Below, piece after piece: positions 30,801 through 39,143 of a DNA stretch of 64,000 nt (position 1 is its first letter; each line of letters opens with the position of its first letter). The notes beneath the pieces are model-generated. The model saw only the letters and a list, made by a program, of their open reading frames with translations, made no database searches and was not told the origin of the DNA. This stretch comes from Acidobacteriota bacterium (GTDB lineage Bacteria > Acidobacteriota > Thermoanaerobaculia > Multivoradales > J023): NCBI GenBank assembly GCA_029263395.1, contig JAJCXO010000253.1, forward strand, positions 1-64,000, written 5' to 3'. Both the position numbers and the translations under genes were made by a program.

Positions 30801-32122
30801 TACGCGAGGTTGCGGTCATCGCCCGTCAGCTGGGGCCAGGGGATATCCGTTTGGTTGCCTTCTTGAGGCTAGAACCCCAAGACGACGCACTCAGAGCACC
30901 TTATCTGGCCGACCGATGGCGCAGATGGCTGACGCCACGGCTTCCGGCAATGATCATCCCCAGCCAATTTGTCCTCTTGGACAAGATTCCTGTGACCGCT
31001 AACGGCAAGCTAGATCGCAGGGCCCTGATGGATCTAGAGGTTTCCCCTGCTTCGAGCCCTCGAGAATCCGGCGACGCGGCTTATTCGGAAGAGACTCAGG
31101 TGCTCTTGGATATCTGGCGGGAGGTCCTCGGCGTCTCGGTGGGACTCACCGATAACTTCTTTGACGCTGGCGGACACTCACTCCTGGCTGTCCGACTCCT
31201 GGCCCTGATCGAGCAACGTCTTGCCGTCAAGCTACCCTTGTCTTCCTTGTTTCGCGGCGCGACGATCATCGATCAAGCCCAAGCCATCCACCAACCCAAG
31301 CAGCACACCACGCTGGTCGAGATCCAACCGAACCAACACGGCACGACAACACCCCAACTACCGTTCTTTGGTATTCATCCGGCGGGCGGAAACGTGCTCT
31401 GTTACGCAAATTTATCCCGCCATCTCGGCGCTGATCAACCGTTCTACGGCCTCGAAGCACGTGGCTTTGACGGCGAGGGTTTGCACCACAACATCCCGGC
31501 CATGGCCAGCGACTATCTCACCGCAATCCGCAAACGGCAGCCTTGTGGTCCTTATCGCCTCGGGGGATGGTCGATGGGCGGGCTGATCGCCTTTGAGATT
31601 GCCCAGCAGCTTCGGGCTCAGCAACAAGACGTGGCGTTACTGGCGCTGATCGACACCCGTCTACACCGGCGCGAGGGGCAAACACCCGATCCCATCGACG
31701 GAAACCAACGGTTTCAGGCTTTCGCTAGAGGTCTCGGTTTGACAACCAACGGCACACGCCTGCCAGGCTCCAGCCTCCAGCCCAGAAATGCCTTGACACA
31801 AATCTTGGAGCAAGCCAAGAGCGCGGGTTTGTTGTCCAGTGAAACGGACTTACCCCGCATCTGGCACCTATTTCGCGTTTTCGAGAACAACGTGCTGATC
31901 ATGCGGCGATACACACCCAAACCCTACTCTGGCTACGTTCACCTATTTCGTGCCGAGGAGTATCTGGAGCAAGAGTCCGAGGATTTGACCTTCGGATGGG
32001 ATCAGATAGCGATCGCTAGGTTCGAAGTTTCAGTAATCCCCGGAACTCATTCGAATATGGTTCACGAGCCACATGTACAAGCTCTGGCCGAAGTCTTGAA
32101 GTGTCAATTAAGGAGATCATGA
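18833..32122 (+). CDS. Non-ribosomal peptide synthetase 2 (three modules and terminal thioesterase)
   Basis: 4429 residues, starting with GTG at 18833 inside the upstream stop (GTGA). Order: docking-C3-A4(nMT)-T4-C4-A5(nMT)-T5-C5-A6-T6-TE. Residues 1-52 (LLLDLLDNDLQLWEEAG ... LRQRLLADKAALVDLLR) look like a TubC-type N-terminal docking domain. Condensation motifs are HHAVSDG (191), HHIVTDG (1715) and HHIVSDA (3217). Carrier serines are at 1502, 3023 and 4116. The type I thioesterase has Ser4247 in GWSMGG, Asp4274 in LIDTR and His4406 in PGTHSN, so product release by hydrolysis or cyclisation is expected. The stop overlaps the next gene's start as ATGA. No MbtH-like gene or phosphopantetheinyl transferase is in the window. 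Confidence 0.96.
18995..23482 (+). other. NRPS module 4: C3-A4(nMT)-T4, N-methylglycine
   Basis: A4 has YTSGSTGHPKG near 674, FDIAGLE with Asp720, AQATPS, LSGGEG and NLYGPTETAVW. The code reads D-I-L-Q-L-G-L-V-W-K, one step from the well-known Gly code. The inserted methyltransferase has ILEIGCGTG near 1068 and ends near 1250. It is followed by an extra segment of about 110 residues (REVDWRHLDG to YDVVFWLQ) before A10 at Lys1445. Product of the module should be N-methylglycine (sarcosine). Confidence 0.82.
23564..28027 (+). other. NRPS module 5: C4-A5(nMT)-T5, N-methylglycine
   Basis: A5 has YTSGSTGRPKG near 2192, FDIAVLE with Asp2238, MQATPA, LCGGES and NLYGPTETTIW. The code D-I-L-Q-L-G-L-I-W-K equals a published Gly code. 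The methyltransferase has VLEIGCGTG near 2578 and, as in module 4, is followed by an accessory segment. Two departures from consensus: A10 reads LNCK, Cys replacing Gly with the catalytic Lys2961 kept, and the carrier motif reads GAHSL (Ser3023) instead of GGHSL. Confidence 0.82.
28070..32119 (+). other. NRPS module 6 and release: C5-A6-T6-TE
   Basis: C5 reads HHIVSDAW, so the Gly after the structural Asp is Ala; the His pair and Asp remain. A6 has YTSGSTGRPKG near 3706 and FDSSLRD with Asp3752. The code D-S-R-S-L-S-Q-C-T-K matches nothing I know. A10 ANGK is at Lys4059 and the carrier is GGHSL with Ser4116. The thioesterase occupies about 4155-4429 with Ser4247, Asp4274 and His4406. No methyltransferase is present in this module. 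Confidence 0.8.
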
Positions 32123-34494
32123 TGCAACCGACTCTCTCCTCCGCCTCCCGGCGTCCAAGCGCGATCCTCTCGATCGTCTGTTGTCTCTTGGTGGGACTCC
32201 CAACCCTCTGCCTGGGTCAGAGAGACCCATCCACGAACGATTCTTCACCAACCGGCGACGAGGGATCCAAACAAGTAGGACGCGCCAACTTCATGGGGCG
32301 TCACCGGACTAACGCTGCGGACGTCAAGCTCCTCAATCCAGTTAGCCAAGCCTGGGAAGAATTCGAGCGCTATTTCAACAGTCCTTTCCTCGATGACCTG
32401 GAGCATTTGGGCCTGTTCTTTGGCGACTGGCAGTCCCTCGGCCCGTCGAAGTTCAAGCTCGGCCACGAGTTGACGAGTAAGTTGGGAGGGCTTGGACGGG
32501 TCAATTGCATCGCCTTGGACCCGAGTCACCCGCAACGGATTTATGTTGGCGCCGCCGCCGGTGGGCTGTGGGAATCCGATGACGATGGGCTGACCTGGGT
32601 TAAACGCACCCGCGATCCGCGAGTCATCTCGGTTTCGGACCTCGCGATCAATTCGGACAATACAGATCAGATCTTCTTACTGACTGGCGATGGCAACGGT
32701 AGCGTCTATACGCTGATCCCACATAGCCCGTCTCTCGGCGTTCTCGTCTCCGAAGACCGAGGCAAGTCCTGGGATTACACCGGCCTCAATTGGTCCGACA
32801 GTACAACGGAGTTTGGCTTCAAGTTGGTGATTGCTCCGTACGACAATTCCATGCTTTTTGTTGCCGCCAACAGCGGCCTCTACAAGTCCTCTGATCAAGC
32901 CAATACCTGGAAGAAAGTCATGGAGGGTCAGTTCAGAGACATCGAATTTCAGCCCGGAAGCACATCCGTGATGTTCGCCTCGACGACGACTCAAGTCTTT
33001 CGCTCCACGAACAGTGGTCAGACCTGGAAATCGGCCTCGATTCACCCCAACTGGGGAACCGTAACCCCCGGCAACGCAGCCCGAGTCGAGTTGGCCGTGA
33101 CCGATGCCGGTCCGGACACTGTTTATGCACTTTTCGGTGGCAAATATGGTTACGTCGGCATGTATCGTTCGGACGACGCTGCGCAGACCTTCGAGCTACG
33201 ATCGAACTCCCCCAACATATTGGGTTATAGCTACTACGCCAACGATACCGCTTCGGCTGCCAAGTACACGGCCTCCATGGCGGTCTCTCCTTTTGATCCC
33301 GATGTGGTTCATATCGGAGGCGTCAACACCTGGAAGTCGACCGATGGTGGTACTAGCTGGCACATTACCTCCTATTGGGACAACACACCTCGGCACTATC
33401 CGTTCATGCATGCAGATATCCACGCTCTCCAGGTTCGAGAGACCGGCGAGTCAACCTACGAACTCTATAGCGCTCACGACGGGGGGATCTCGAAGTCGGA
33501 AGGCGCCGGCGAAACCTGGGTCGACCTATCGAGCGGCCTAAGCATTTCTCAGACTTTTCGAATCTGCGGTACTCCGGAAAATCGACACCTGCTCTACTTC
33601 GGCGCTGAGGATAATGGCAGCAGCCGCCTACACAACTCCATCGCTCACACAGTTTCCGATGGTGACGGCGGAGAATGCCTGATCGACTACACCAACAGTG
33701 ACATCGTCTACACCACCATGCAGCAAGGCCAGCTCTTGAAATCCACCGATGGTGGCAGAACAACCCAATCGATCCGCCCTCCAGGCTCTCACAGTGGCCA
33801 ATGGGTGACGCCTTACGTCATGCATCCTACCGATCCAAAAACGTTGTACATCTGCTACACCGACCTATGGAAAACTGAGGATGCTGGTGCCACCTGGACC
33901 AACGTCACTCAGGGAGATCTGGGTACTAGCCAATGTGTCCAGATCGCAATAGCACCATCAAATCCCGATTACCTTTACGTCGCGAAACCGGCAGCGGTCT
34001 ATCGCAGCAACAACGATGGCGAAAACTGGTCGTTCAGGACCAACACGCTTCCCGACACCACACAGCTCACCGACCTTGCAGTCAGTTCCAACGATCCTGA
34101 TCATGCCTGGGTCACGCTCAGTGGCTATGCCGAAAACGAGAAGGTCTTCGAGACAAAAGACGCCGGCTACTCGTGGGAAAACGTCTCTGGTTCTTTGCCG
34201 AACGTCCCAGTCAACACCATTCTCTTCGAGAGCCCCAAGACCGAAGGTGTCTACATCGGTACAGATATCGGAATCTTCTACCGCAGCGAGCAGATCTGCC
34301 AGCAGCTCGGTATTTGCGATTGGGTCCCGTTTTCCAGAGGGCTACCGCCACTCATCGTGCTCGATCTAGAGATTTTCTACGATGACGGCGGCTGGATCCG
34401 CGCAGCCACTTTCGGTCGTGGAGTATGGGAATCCAACCTTTTCACGCCGCCGCCTTCATTGCCGAAGAACCCACCGCTGCCCTTGTCGCAATAA
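32119..34494 (+). CDS. Secreted Asp-box (BNR/VPS10-like) beta-propeller protein
   Basis: 791 residues from the ATG at 32119 that overlaps the NRPS stop as ATGA; the next codon, ATG at 32122, has better spacing from AAGGAG (32110-32115). A signal peptide is clear: a basic lead, then LSIVCCLLVGLPTLCLG. The mature part holds repeated S-x-D-x-G-x-x-W Asp-boxes: ESDDDGLTW, SEDRGKSW, STNSGQTW, STDGGTSW, TEDAGATW, SNNDGENW, TKDAGYSW. These form sortilin/sialidase-like propeller blades. Nothing marks a glycosidase active site that I can identify. The tight coupling to the synthetase gene suggests a role with the peptide (export, surface binding or self-protection), which is inference. The last 53 bp overlap the opposing cyclase gene. 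Confidence 0.88.
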   Translation: MMQPTLSSASRRPSAILSIVCCLLVGLPTLCLGQRDPSTNDSSPTGDEGSKQVGRANFMGRHRTNAADVKLLNPVSQAWEEFERYFNSPFLDDLEHLGLFFGDWQSLGPSKFKLGHELTSKLGGLGRVNCIALDPSHPQRIYVGAAAGGLWESDDDGLTWVKRTRDPRVISVSDLAINSDNTDQIFLLTGDGNGSVYTLIPHSPSLGVLVSEDRGKSWDYTGLNWSDSTTEFGFKLVIAPYDNSMLFVAANSGLYKSSDQANTWKKVMEGQFRDIEFQPGSTSVMFASTTTQVFRSTNSGQTWKSASIHPNWGTVTPGNAARVELAVTDAGPDTVYALFGGKYGYVGMYRSDDAAQTFELRSNSPNILGYSYYANDTASAAKYTASMAVSPFDPDVVHIGGVNTWKSTDGGTSWHITSYWDNTPRHYPFMHADIHALQVRETGESTYELYSAHDGGISKSEGAGETWVDLSSGLSISQTFRICGTPENRHLLYFGAEDNGSSRLHNSIAHTVSDGDGGECLIDYTNSDIVYTTMQQGQLLKSTDGGRTTQSIRPPGSHSGQWVTPYVMHPTDPKTLYICYTDLWKTEDAGATWTNVTQGDLGTSQCVQIAIAPSNPDYLYVAKPAAVYRSNNDGENWSFRTNTLPDTTQLTDLAVSSNDPDHAWVTLSGYAENEKVFETKDAGYSWENVSGSLPNVPVNTILFESPKTEGVYIGTDIGIFYRSEQICQQLGICDWVPFSRGLPPLIVLDLEIFYDDGGWIRAATFGRGVWESNLFTPPPSLPKNPPLPLSQ

Positions 34495-37471
34495 GCCCAT
34501 AGCCGAACTCATCCGCCATCTTGACCAGTTCATCCCAGGTCCGCTGTGCGGCGGCCGCCGTTTCGCCGCCGAGCTCGGCTATGGCCAAGCGTCCGTCGAG
34601 CTCCAGGCCTCGGAACCCGAGACTGCTGGACTCCCGTACCACCTCTGCCAACCGTGACCGCGCCGCACCCGGTTGGCCGTCGGCGTCGAGCATCCGCGCC
34701 GCCGACAATTCGACCGCCAACCGGACCCTCGGATTTTGACTCGCCTGAGCAGCCTCGCGAACTCGGCTGAGTGCCTCTCTAGCTTGATCGACACTGCCCT
34801 GGCTCAACAACGCGCTCACCAACACTGCTGCTGCTGCCGTTTCGCGATCCCGTCGACCACCGCTAGCGAACTCCATCGACGCCCGCCCCGCTAGGTCGAC
34901 CGCTTCTTCCAGCCGCCCCTGTGCCAAAGCCAACCGAGCACGACTTAACCGGGTCGCGGCCAACGAGCTCTTCTCCCCGGTTTCGGATCGAATCACCCAA
35001 GACTCCTCCAGGAGTTGCTCGGCACGAGGTAGATCACCCATCACCACCTGAATCTGGCCCAAGTAGTCGAGCACGTAACCCAATAAATGTTTGTGCCCAG
35101 TCTCCTCAGCGATCGCACGCGCCTTGTTGGCGAGCTCAACCGCTTCCGCGAGCTTACCCTGCTCGAAGCACACGAATCCCAAATCGAGATATCTCCAGCC
35201 CGCTCCGACGCGGTGACCGATCGTTTCAAAAATCTCCAACGCTTGACGGTTGAGCTTCTCGGCTTGTGCCAGGTCCCCCGACTCAAACAGGATCCAAGCA
35301 AGGTTCCCCAGAAACTCGGCTTCCTTCTCTCGATCACCGAGGTCACGAGCCACCGCCAGCGACTCGCTAGACATCGTCTCAGCTGAGGCCAGGTCTCCCT
35401 GCTCTTGGATCACCAGTGCCAGGTTGTCGAGAATCTCCGCCACCCACCTTCGGTTGCCAGTCTCACGATGGATCGCCAGGGCTCTGCGGTAGATCTCCTC
35501 AGCGCCGTCGAAATCGCCCCCCCATTTACGCAAGATAGCGATCGGATTGAGGACCTGAGCGACTTTGCCGCGGTCCCCGGCATCAGCAAAGAGACGCAAG
35601 GCCTCTTCGAGAGCTGTCATCGCAGCGTTGCGTCGACCGAGCTGGCGCCAAGCCCAGCCTTGCTGACGTCGCGCCTCTGCAACCAGAATCCAGGCTCCGG
35701 TCGCCTGCCCCTTCATGACCGCCTGCTTAGTTGCCTCCAGCTGGCGCTGGAAGTCTGAAACCGAGTTGGCAAGGGAAGCCTCTGCGAGGTCGATCCGGGG
35801 ATCATCGCGGATTGGCTCGGGCAGCTCGCGCAGGGCCCCGAGAGTCACTCGGGCATCGGACGGGCGCCCGGCAGAAATCTGTGCTTCGACTAGGCGGAGC
35901 CCGTACTCGATATTGTCGGAGAAGAAGTCCCAAAGCAGCTGGTAAGTATCCACCGCTTGATCCCAGTCCGCTACGGTTTCGTAGTACCTACCCTTGATCG
36001 ACAGAATCTCTTCGCGCGGCAAGCCCATTGTCAACTCGAAGGCCCGACGAGCACTGTCTGTCGCCTCACGGTCATAACCGAGCTCGGCCCACGCTTTGCT
36101 CAGTGCAGCATGAGCTACCGCGTACTCGGGATCGACCTCGACGGCACTCAGAAGCACGTCTCTAGCCGCTAACGCGTCGTAGCTCCTAAGCTTGTCCAAC
36201 CCCTCAGAATAGAACCGGGTCGCTTCGGGATTCGACGACAATGTCGCCCGCACCGCTTCAGACTCCGATTCGGTCAGATCTGCAACGTCGAGGTAACGTC
36301 TGAGCTGCCTGCCGACCCCAGAAACAAGATCGAAGAGTTCGGCCTCGCGCCCACGTTCGGGAAGCGTCGCGACTGTTGCCCCATCCCTGGTGCTTTGAAG
36401 ACTCAGGGTCAGCTGAAGTTGCTCTCCTTGATCGAGGCTGAGATACGAACCGATCAACACAAAATCGGTCCCAAGATTGCGACGAACTTTCGTCAGAGTA
36501 TCACTCGACAACGTCTCAGCCTCGCCCAGAGACAACTCCTGCCTCATGCGAGCGACGCTCTCACCGGAAATGATTCTGATCTCGCCTCCAGCGGCGAGTT
36601 CAGTCGCCACTAACTCGCTCAAAGCTGTCGCTAACCAGGCGCCGCCGCTTTGCCCGGAGAGATTCTTGAAGCTCAAGATCGCAACTGACGGACGAGCACC
36701 TCGCCGGTCGAATTGCAGGAACGCTACAATCCCCAACAACACAACAATCAACAGCAGCCCGAGGACCACCACTGAGTTCCGACGATATCGGTTGCCGCGG
36801 GCTATCCGCATCTCCGGTGGCGCCAGCAGTGGGGCCAACCCCTCCTGCCCAACTTCGAAGATTGGTGTCGGGGCCTCGACGCCCTTGAGCTGATAGGTGC
36901 CGTGGGACAGCCAAGTCAATCCTTGCGCCAATGGCTCCTCGGCTTCAACCGCTCGCCGCGCCAACTCGAAGGCGCCTTGGGTCATCAGAGTCTGGCCTCC
37001 TCGAGCCAGCGCCATCACCCGAGCCGCCAAAGGCTTGGCAAGGCCCTCGACTTCGACCGGCTTAGCGCCTCGGGCGACATCGAGATCAGAGTTACGTCTT
37101 AGATGAACCTCACCGAAGTGAATACCGGCACGAGCCACCAATTCGACACCAAACTCTTGCGACAGCATCATCAGCTCATGGTGGTAAGCCATCGCACAGC
37201 CCACCGCATCAACCGGCCGCTCAAAGAGAAACAGAAAGCCGTCGGTTTTGTCGATCTCAATGCCGTCAAACTTCTCGACCAAATCGCGAGCAAGCCGATC
37301 GTGACGGGCGAATACTTCGTAGGACCGAACGTCCCCTAGAGACTCGATCAACTCCGTGCTGCCGACCAAATCCGTCAGCAGGAGGGCACGCAACGCAACT
37401 TTGCCCGATTTGGTACCGGCTCGACGACGGGTCGGCAGACCAACTATCCGGTCTGACTGTGGACCCTTCAT
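34442..37471 (-). CDS. Class III adenylate/guanylate cyclase with membrane segment and TPR array
   Basis: 1009 residues. The cyclase homology domain (about 26-165) has the first metal Asp in LLLTDLVGST (Asp34) and a second in DKTDGFLFLF (Asp77 beside Lys75), then RAGIHFGEV. One transmembrane helix lies at about 233-253. A FlgO-like segment follows (about 261-375, PSVAILSFKNLSG ... VLIGSYLSL), then tetratricopeptide repeats from about 420 to 1000, including YRRALAIHRETGN, SLAVARDLGD, RQALEIFETIG and NKARAIAEETG. This architecture is common in Acidobacteria and myxobacteria. The cyclase is probably cytosolic with the TPR part across the membrane. The gene ends inside the propeller gene, 53 bp tail to tail. 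Confidence 0.9.
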   Translation of the reverse strand: MKGPQSDRIVGLPTRRRAGTKSGKVALRALLLTDLVGSTELIESLGDVRSYEVFARHDRLARDLVEKFDGIEIDKTDGFLFLFERPVDAVGCAMAYHHELMMLSQEFGVELVARAGIHFGEVHLRRNSDLDVARGAKPVEVEGLAKPLAARVMALARGGQTLMTQGAFELARRAVEAEEPLAQGLTWLSHGTYQLKGVEAPTPIFEVGQEGLAPLLAPPEMRIARGNRYRRNSVVVLGLLLIVVLLGIVAFLQFDRRGARPSVAILSFKNLSGQSGGAWLATALSELVATELAAGGEIRIISGESVARMRQELSLGEAETLSSDTLTKVRRNLGTDFVLIGSYLSLDQGEQLQLTLSLQSTRDGATVATLPERGREAELFDLVSGVGRQLRRYLDVADLTESESEAVRATLSSNPEATRFYSEGLDKLRSYDALAARDVLLSAVEVDPEYAVAHAALSKAWAELGYDREATDSARRAFELTMGLPREEILSIKGRYYETVADWDQAVDTYQLLWDFFSDNIEYGLRLVEAQISAGRPSDARVTLGALRELPEPIRDDPRIDLAEASLANSVSDFQRQLEATKQAVMKGQATGAWILVAEARRQQGWAWRQLGRRNAAMTALEEALRLFADAGDRGKVAQVLNPIAILRKWGGDFDGAEEIYRRALAIHRETGNRRWVAEILDNLALVIQEQGDLASAETMSSESLAVARDLGDREKEAEFLGNLAWILFESGDLAQAEKLNRQALEIFETIGHRVGAGWRYLDLGFVCFEQGKLAEAVELANKARAIAEETGHKHLLGYVLDYLGQIQVVMGDLPRAEQLLEESWVIRSETGEKSSLAATRLSRARLALAQGRLEEAVDLAGRASMEFASGGRRDRETAAAAVLVSALLSQGSVDQAREALSRVREAAQASQNPRVRLAVELSAARMLDADGQPGAARSRLAEVVRESSSLGFRGLELDGRLAIAELGGETAAAAQRTWDELVKMADEFGYGLIATRAAVGSSAMKAAA

Positions 37472-37766
37472 ATCGTCCGACCGTTCATATCGTCGACCTT
37501 ACATACGGCTGTAGATTCGCCGAAGGTAAAGAACTCATCCAGTAGATCCTGAAGTACCCAACTGTCACTGGACTAACCCCCACCACCCGAAGTGATTCTA
37601 TCGCAGAAACGAAAGGTTCGATCTCAGAAAAGAACCGCATCCGGCAGTAGCCGATGAAGGTTCAACAGTCCAACCGGACAACGATACCTTCGGGCCAGAA
37701 CAGGGACTCTACATGTACTATGATCTTGCTCGTCTTTGATGCACGGTCTTCTTTGAGGCAACGACC
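37472..37766. other. Divergent intergenic region
   Basis: 295 bp between the cyclase start (minus strand) and the SCP2-like start (plus strand), so both promoters should lie here. No reliable promoter boxes, repeats or RNA structure were recognised. Confidence 0.4.
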
Positions 37767-38183
37767 ATGAGTTTTGAGGTTTTTACTGATGAGTGGGCAG
37801 ACGCCTGGGCCGAAGAGCTGAGAGGCAGCACGTCTTATCGGGAGGCCGCGGCTCGATGGGAAGGCTCACTTGCCCTCGTCTTGACAGACGACCTATCCAG
37901 CACAGAACGCGCTGTTTTTGTTGATTTGTGGCATGGCGAGTGTAGAGCCGCAAGACGGGCAGACAGTCAAGATCTAGAACAAGCTGACTTTCTCATCCGC
38001 TCCGATGTTGCAACCTGGAAACGAGTGCTGGCGAACGACTTGGATCCGATGTTCGGCTTGATGTCCGGAAAGTTGAAGTTGGATCGCGGGAGTCTGGCCA
38101 AGCTCACGCCTTATCTGAACGCCAGTCGCGAGTTGGTGAAGGCCGCTACTCGTGTCGATAGCATCTTCCCCGACGATCTATGA
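37767..38183 (+). CDS. SCP2 sterol-transfer-like lipid-binding protein
   Basis: 138 residues with GAGG upstream of the ATG. The second half, ADFLIRSDVATWKRVLAN then MFGLMSGKLKLDRGSLAKL, has the pattern of SCP2 domains (strand, W-x-x-x-L helix, G-x-L-x-L-x-G-x-x-x-x-L). Such proteins bind lipids or acyl chains in a tunnel. It precedes the R2lox gene by 45 bp on the same strand, so the two probably form an operon. R2lox proteins carry a bound long-chain fatty acid, so a lipid carrier beside it is suggestive. No membrane or signal segments. Confidence 0.75.
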   Translation: MSFEVFTDEWADAWAEELRGSTSYREAAARWEGSLALVLTDDLSSTERAVFVDLWHGECRAARRADSQDLEQADFLIRSDVATWKRVLANDLDPMFGLMSGKLKLDRGSLAKLTPYLNASRELVKAATRVDSIFPDDL

Positions 38184-38228
38184 CGACTGAATATCCAGAG
38201 CTTCGCGACAAACAGAGCTGGAGGTGAC

Positions 38229-39131
38229 ATGGCAGCTTCCGAACAGACGGCGCGCGTCTACCAAACGACAAGTCCTCGCGGACTCGACCGCGATCTGCCA
38301 CCGATGCGTCTGTGGCGCAAGGCGAAGAAACTCGGGATCTGGGATCCAGAACAGATTGACTTCAGTCAGGACATCTTGGACTGGCGCCAGCTCAGCGACC
38401 AGGAACGCGAGTCTCTGCTCCACCTCACCAGTTTGTTCCAGGCCGGCGAAGAATCGGTCACCCTCGATCTACTGCCCCTGATCCAAATCATCGCCGCCGA
38501 GGGACGGCTCGAGGAAGAGATGTTCCTGACCGCGTTCTTATGGGAAGAAGCCAAGCATGTTGAACTCTTCCGCCGTTTCCTCGACGAGGTTGCCGATGAC
38601 CATTCGGATTTGGCGCGCTTTCATGGCCCAAATTATCGCACCATCTTTTACCAGGAGCTGCCTGAAGCGATGTCACGCTTGGCGACCGATAACTCGCCCG
38701 CGGCACAGGCCCAAGCATCCGTAACCTACAACATGATCGTCGAGGGAGTTCTCGCCGAAACTGGCTATCACGCTTATTACGCCACCTTGGCACGTAATAG
38801 CATACTGCCCGGCATGCAGCAAGCGGTATCAAACCTCAAGAGTGACGAGGCCCGCCATCTAGCCTATGGTGTCTTTCTGTTGTCGCGCCTGGTGGCCGAA
38901 GGAGGCGACGAGATCTGGCGCCTGATCGAAGACCGGATGACACTGCTCTTAGGCCCTGCAATCGGTATCATCACGGACTTCTTCGACACGTACGACCCGA
39001 TGCCGTTCGGTCTGGAACTGGAAGAATTCACCGAATTTGCGACCCGGCAATTCCAGAGCCGAATCCAGCGTATCGAGAGAGCCCGTCACCAGACGTTGGC
39101 AGAGATTTGCCAGTCCACTGGGGCAGAATAG
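38229..39131 (+). CDS. R2-like ligand-binding oxidase (heterodinuclear Mn/Fe)
   Basis: 300 residues with GGAGGTGAC before the ATG. It has the four-helix ferritin-like core of ribonucleotide reductase R2 relatives. Metal ligands are placed as Glu74, Glu107 and His110 (WEEAKH), Glu172 (MIVEG), and Glu207 and His210 (DEARH). Val77 and Tyr167 occupy the positions that form the Val-Tyr ether cross-link in characterised R2lox proteins (Val71/72 and Tyr162), so this is R2lox rather than a class Ic R2. The family assembles an Mn/Fe site, activates O2 and holds a fatty-acid-like ligand; its physiological substrate is unknown. The 5'-nucleotidase gene follows 12 bp after the stop. Confidence 0.9.
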   Translation: MAASEQTARVYQTTSPRGLDRDLPPMRLWRKAKKLGIWDPEQIDFSQDILDWRQLSDQERESLLHLTSLFQAGEESVTLDLLPLIQIIAAEGRLEEEMFLTAFLWEEAKHVELFRRFLDEVADDHSDLARFHGPNYRTIFYQELPEAMSRLATDNSPAAQAQASVTYNMIVEGVLAETGYHAYYATLARNSILPGMQQAVSNLKSDEARHLAYGVFLLSRLVAEGGDEIWRLIEDRMTLLLGPAIGIITDFFDTYDPMPFGLELEEFTEFATRQFQSRIQRIERARHQTLAEICQSTGAE

Positions 39132-39143
39132 AGGCCTGTGAAG

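Noticed and set aside
37472-37766. tRNA gene suggested by GGTTCGATCTC near 37615
   Set aside because: No matching acceptor stem or anticodon arm could be folded around it.
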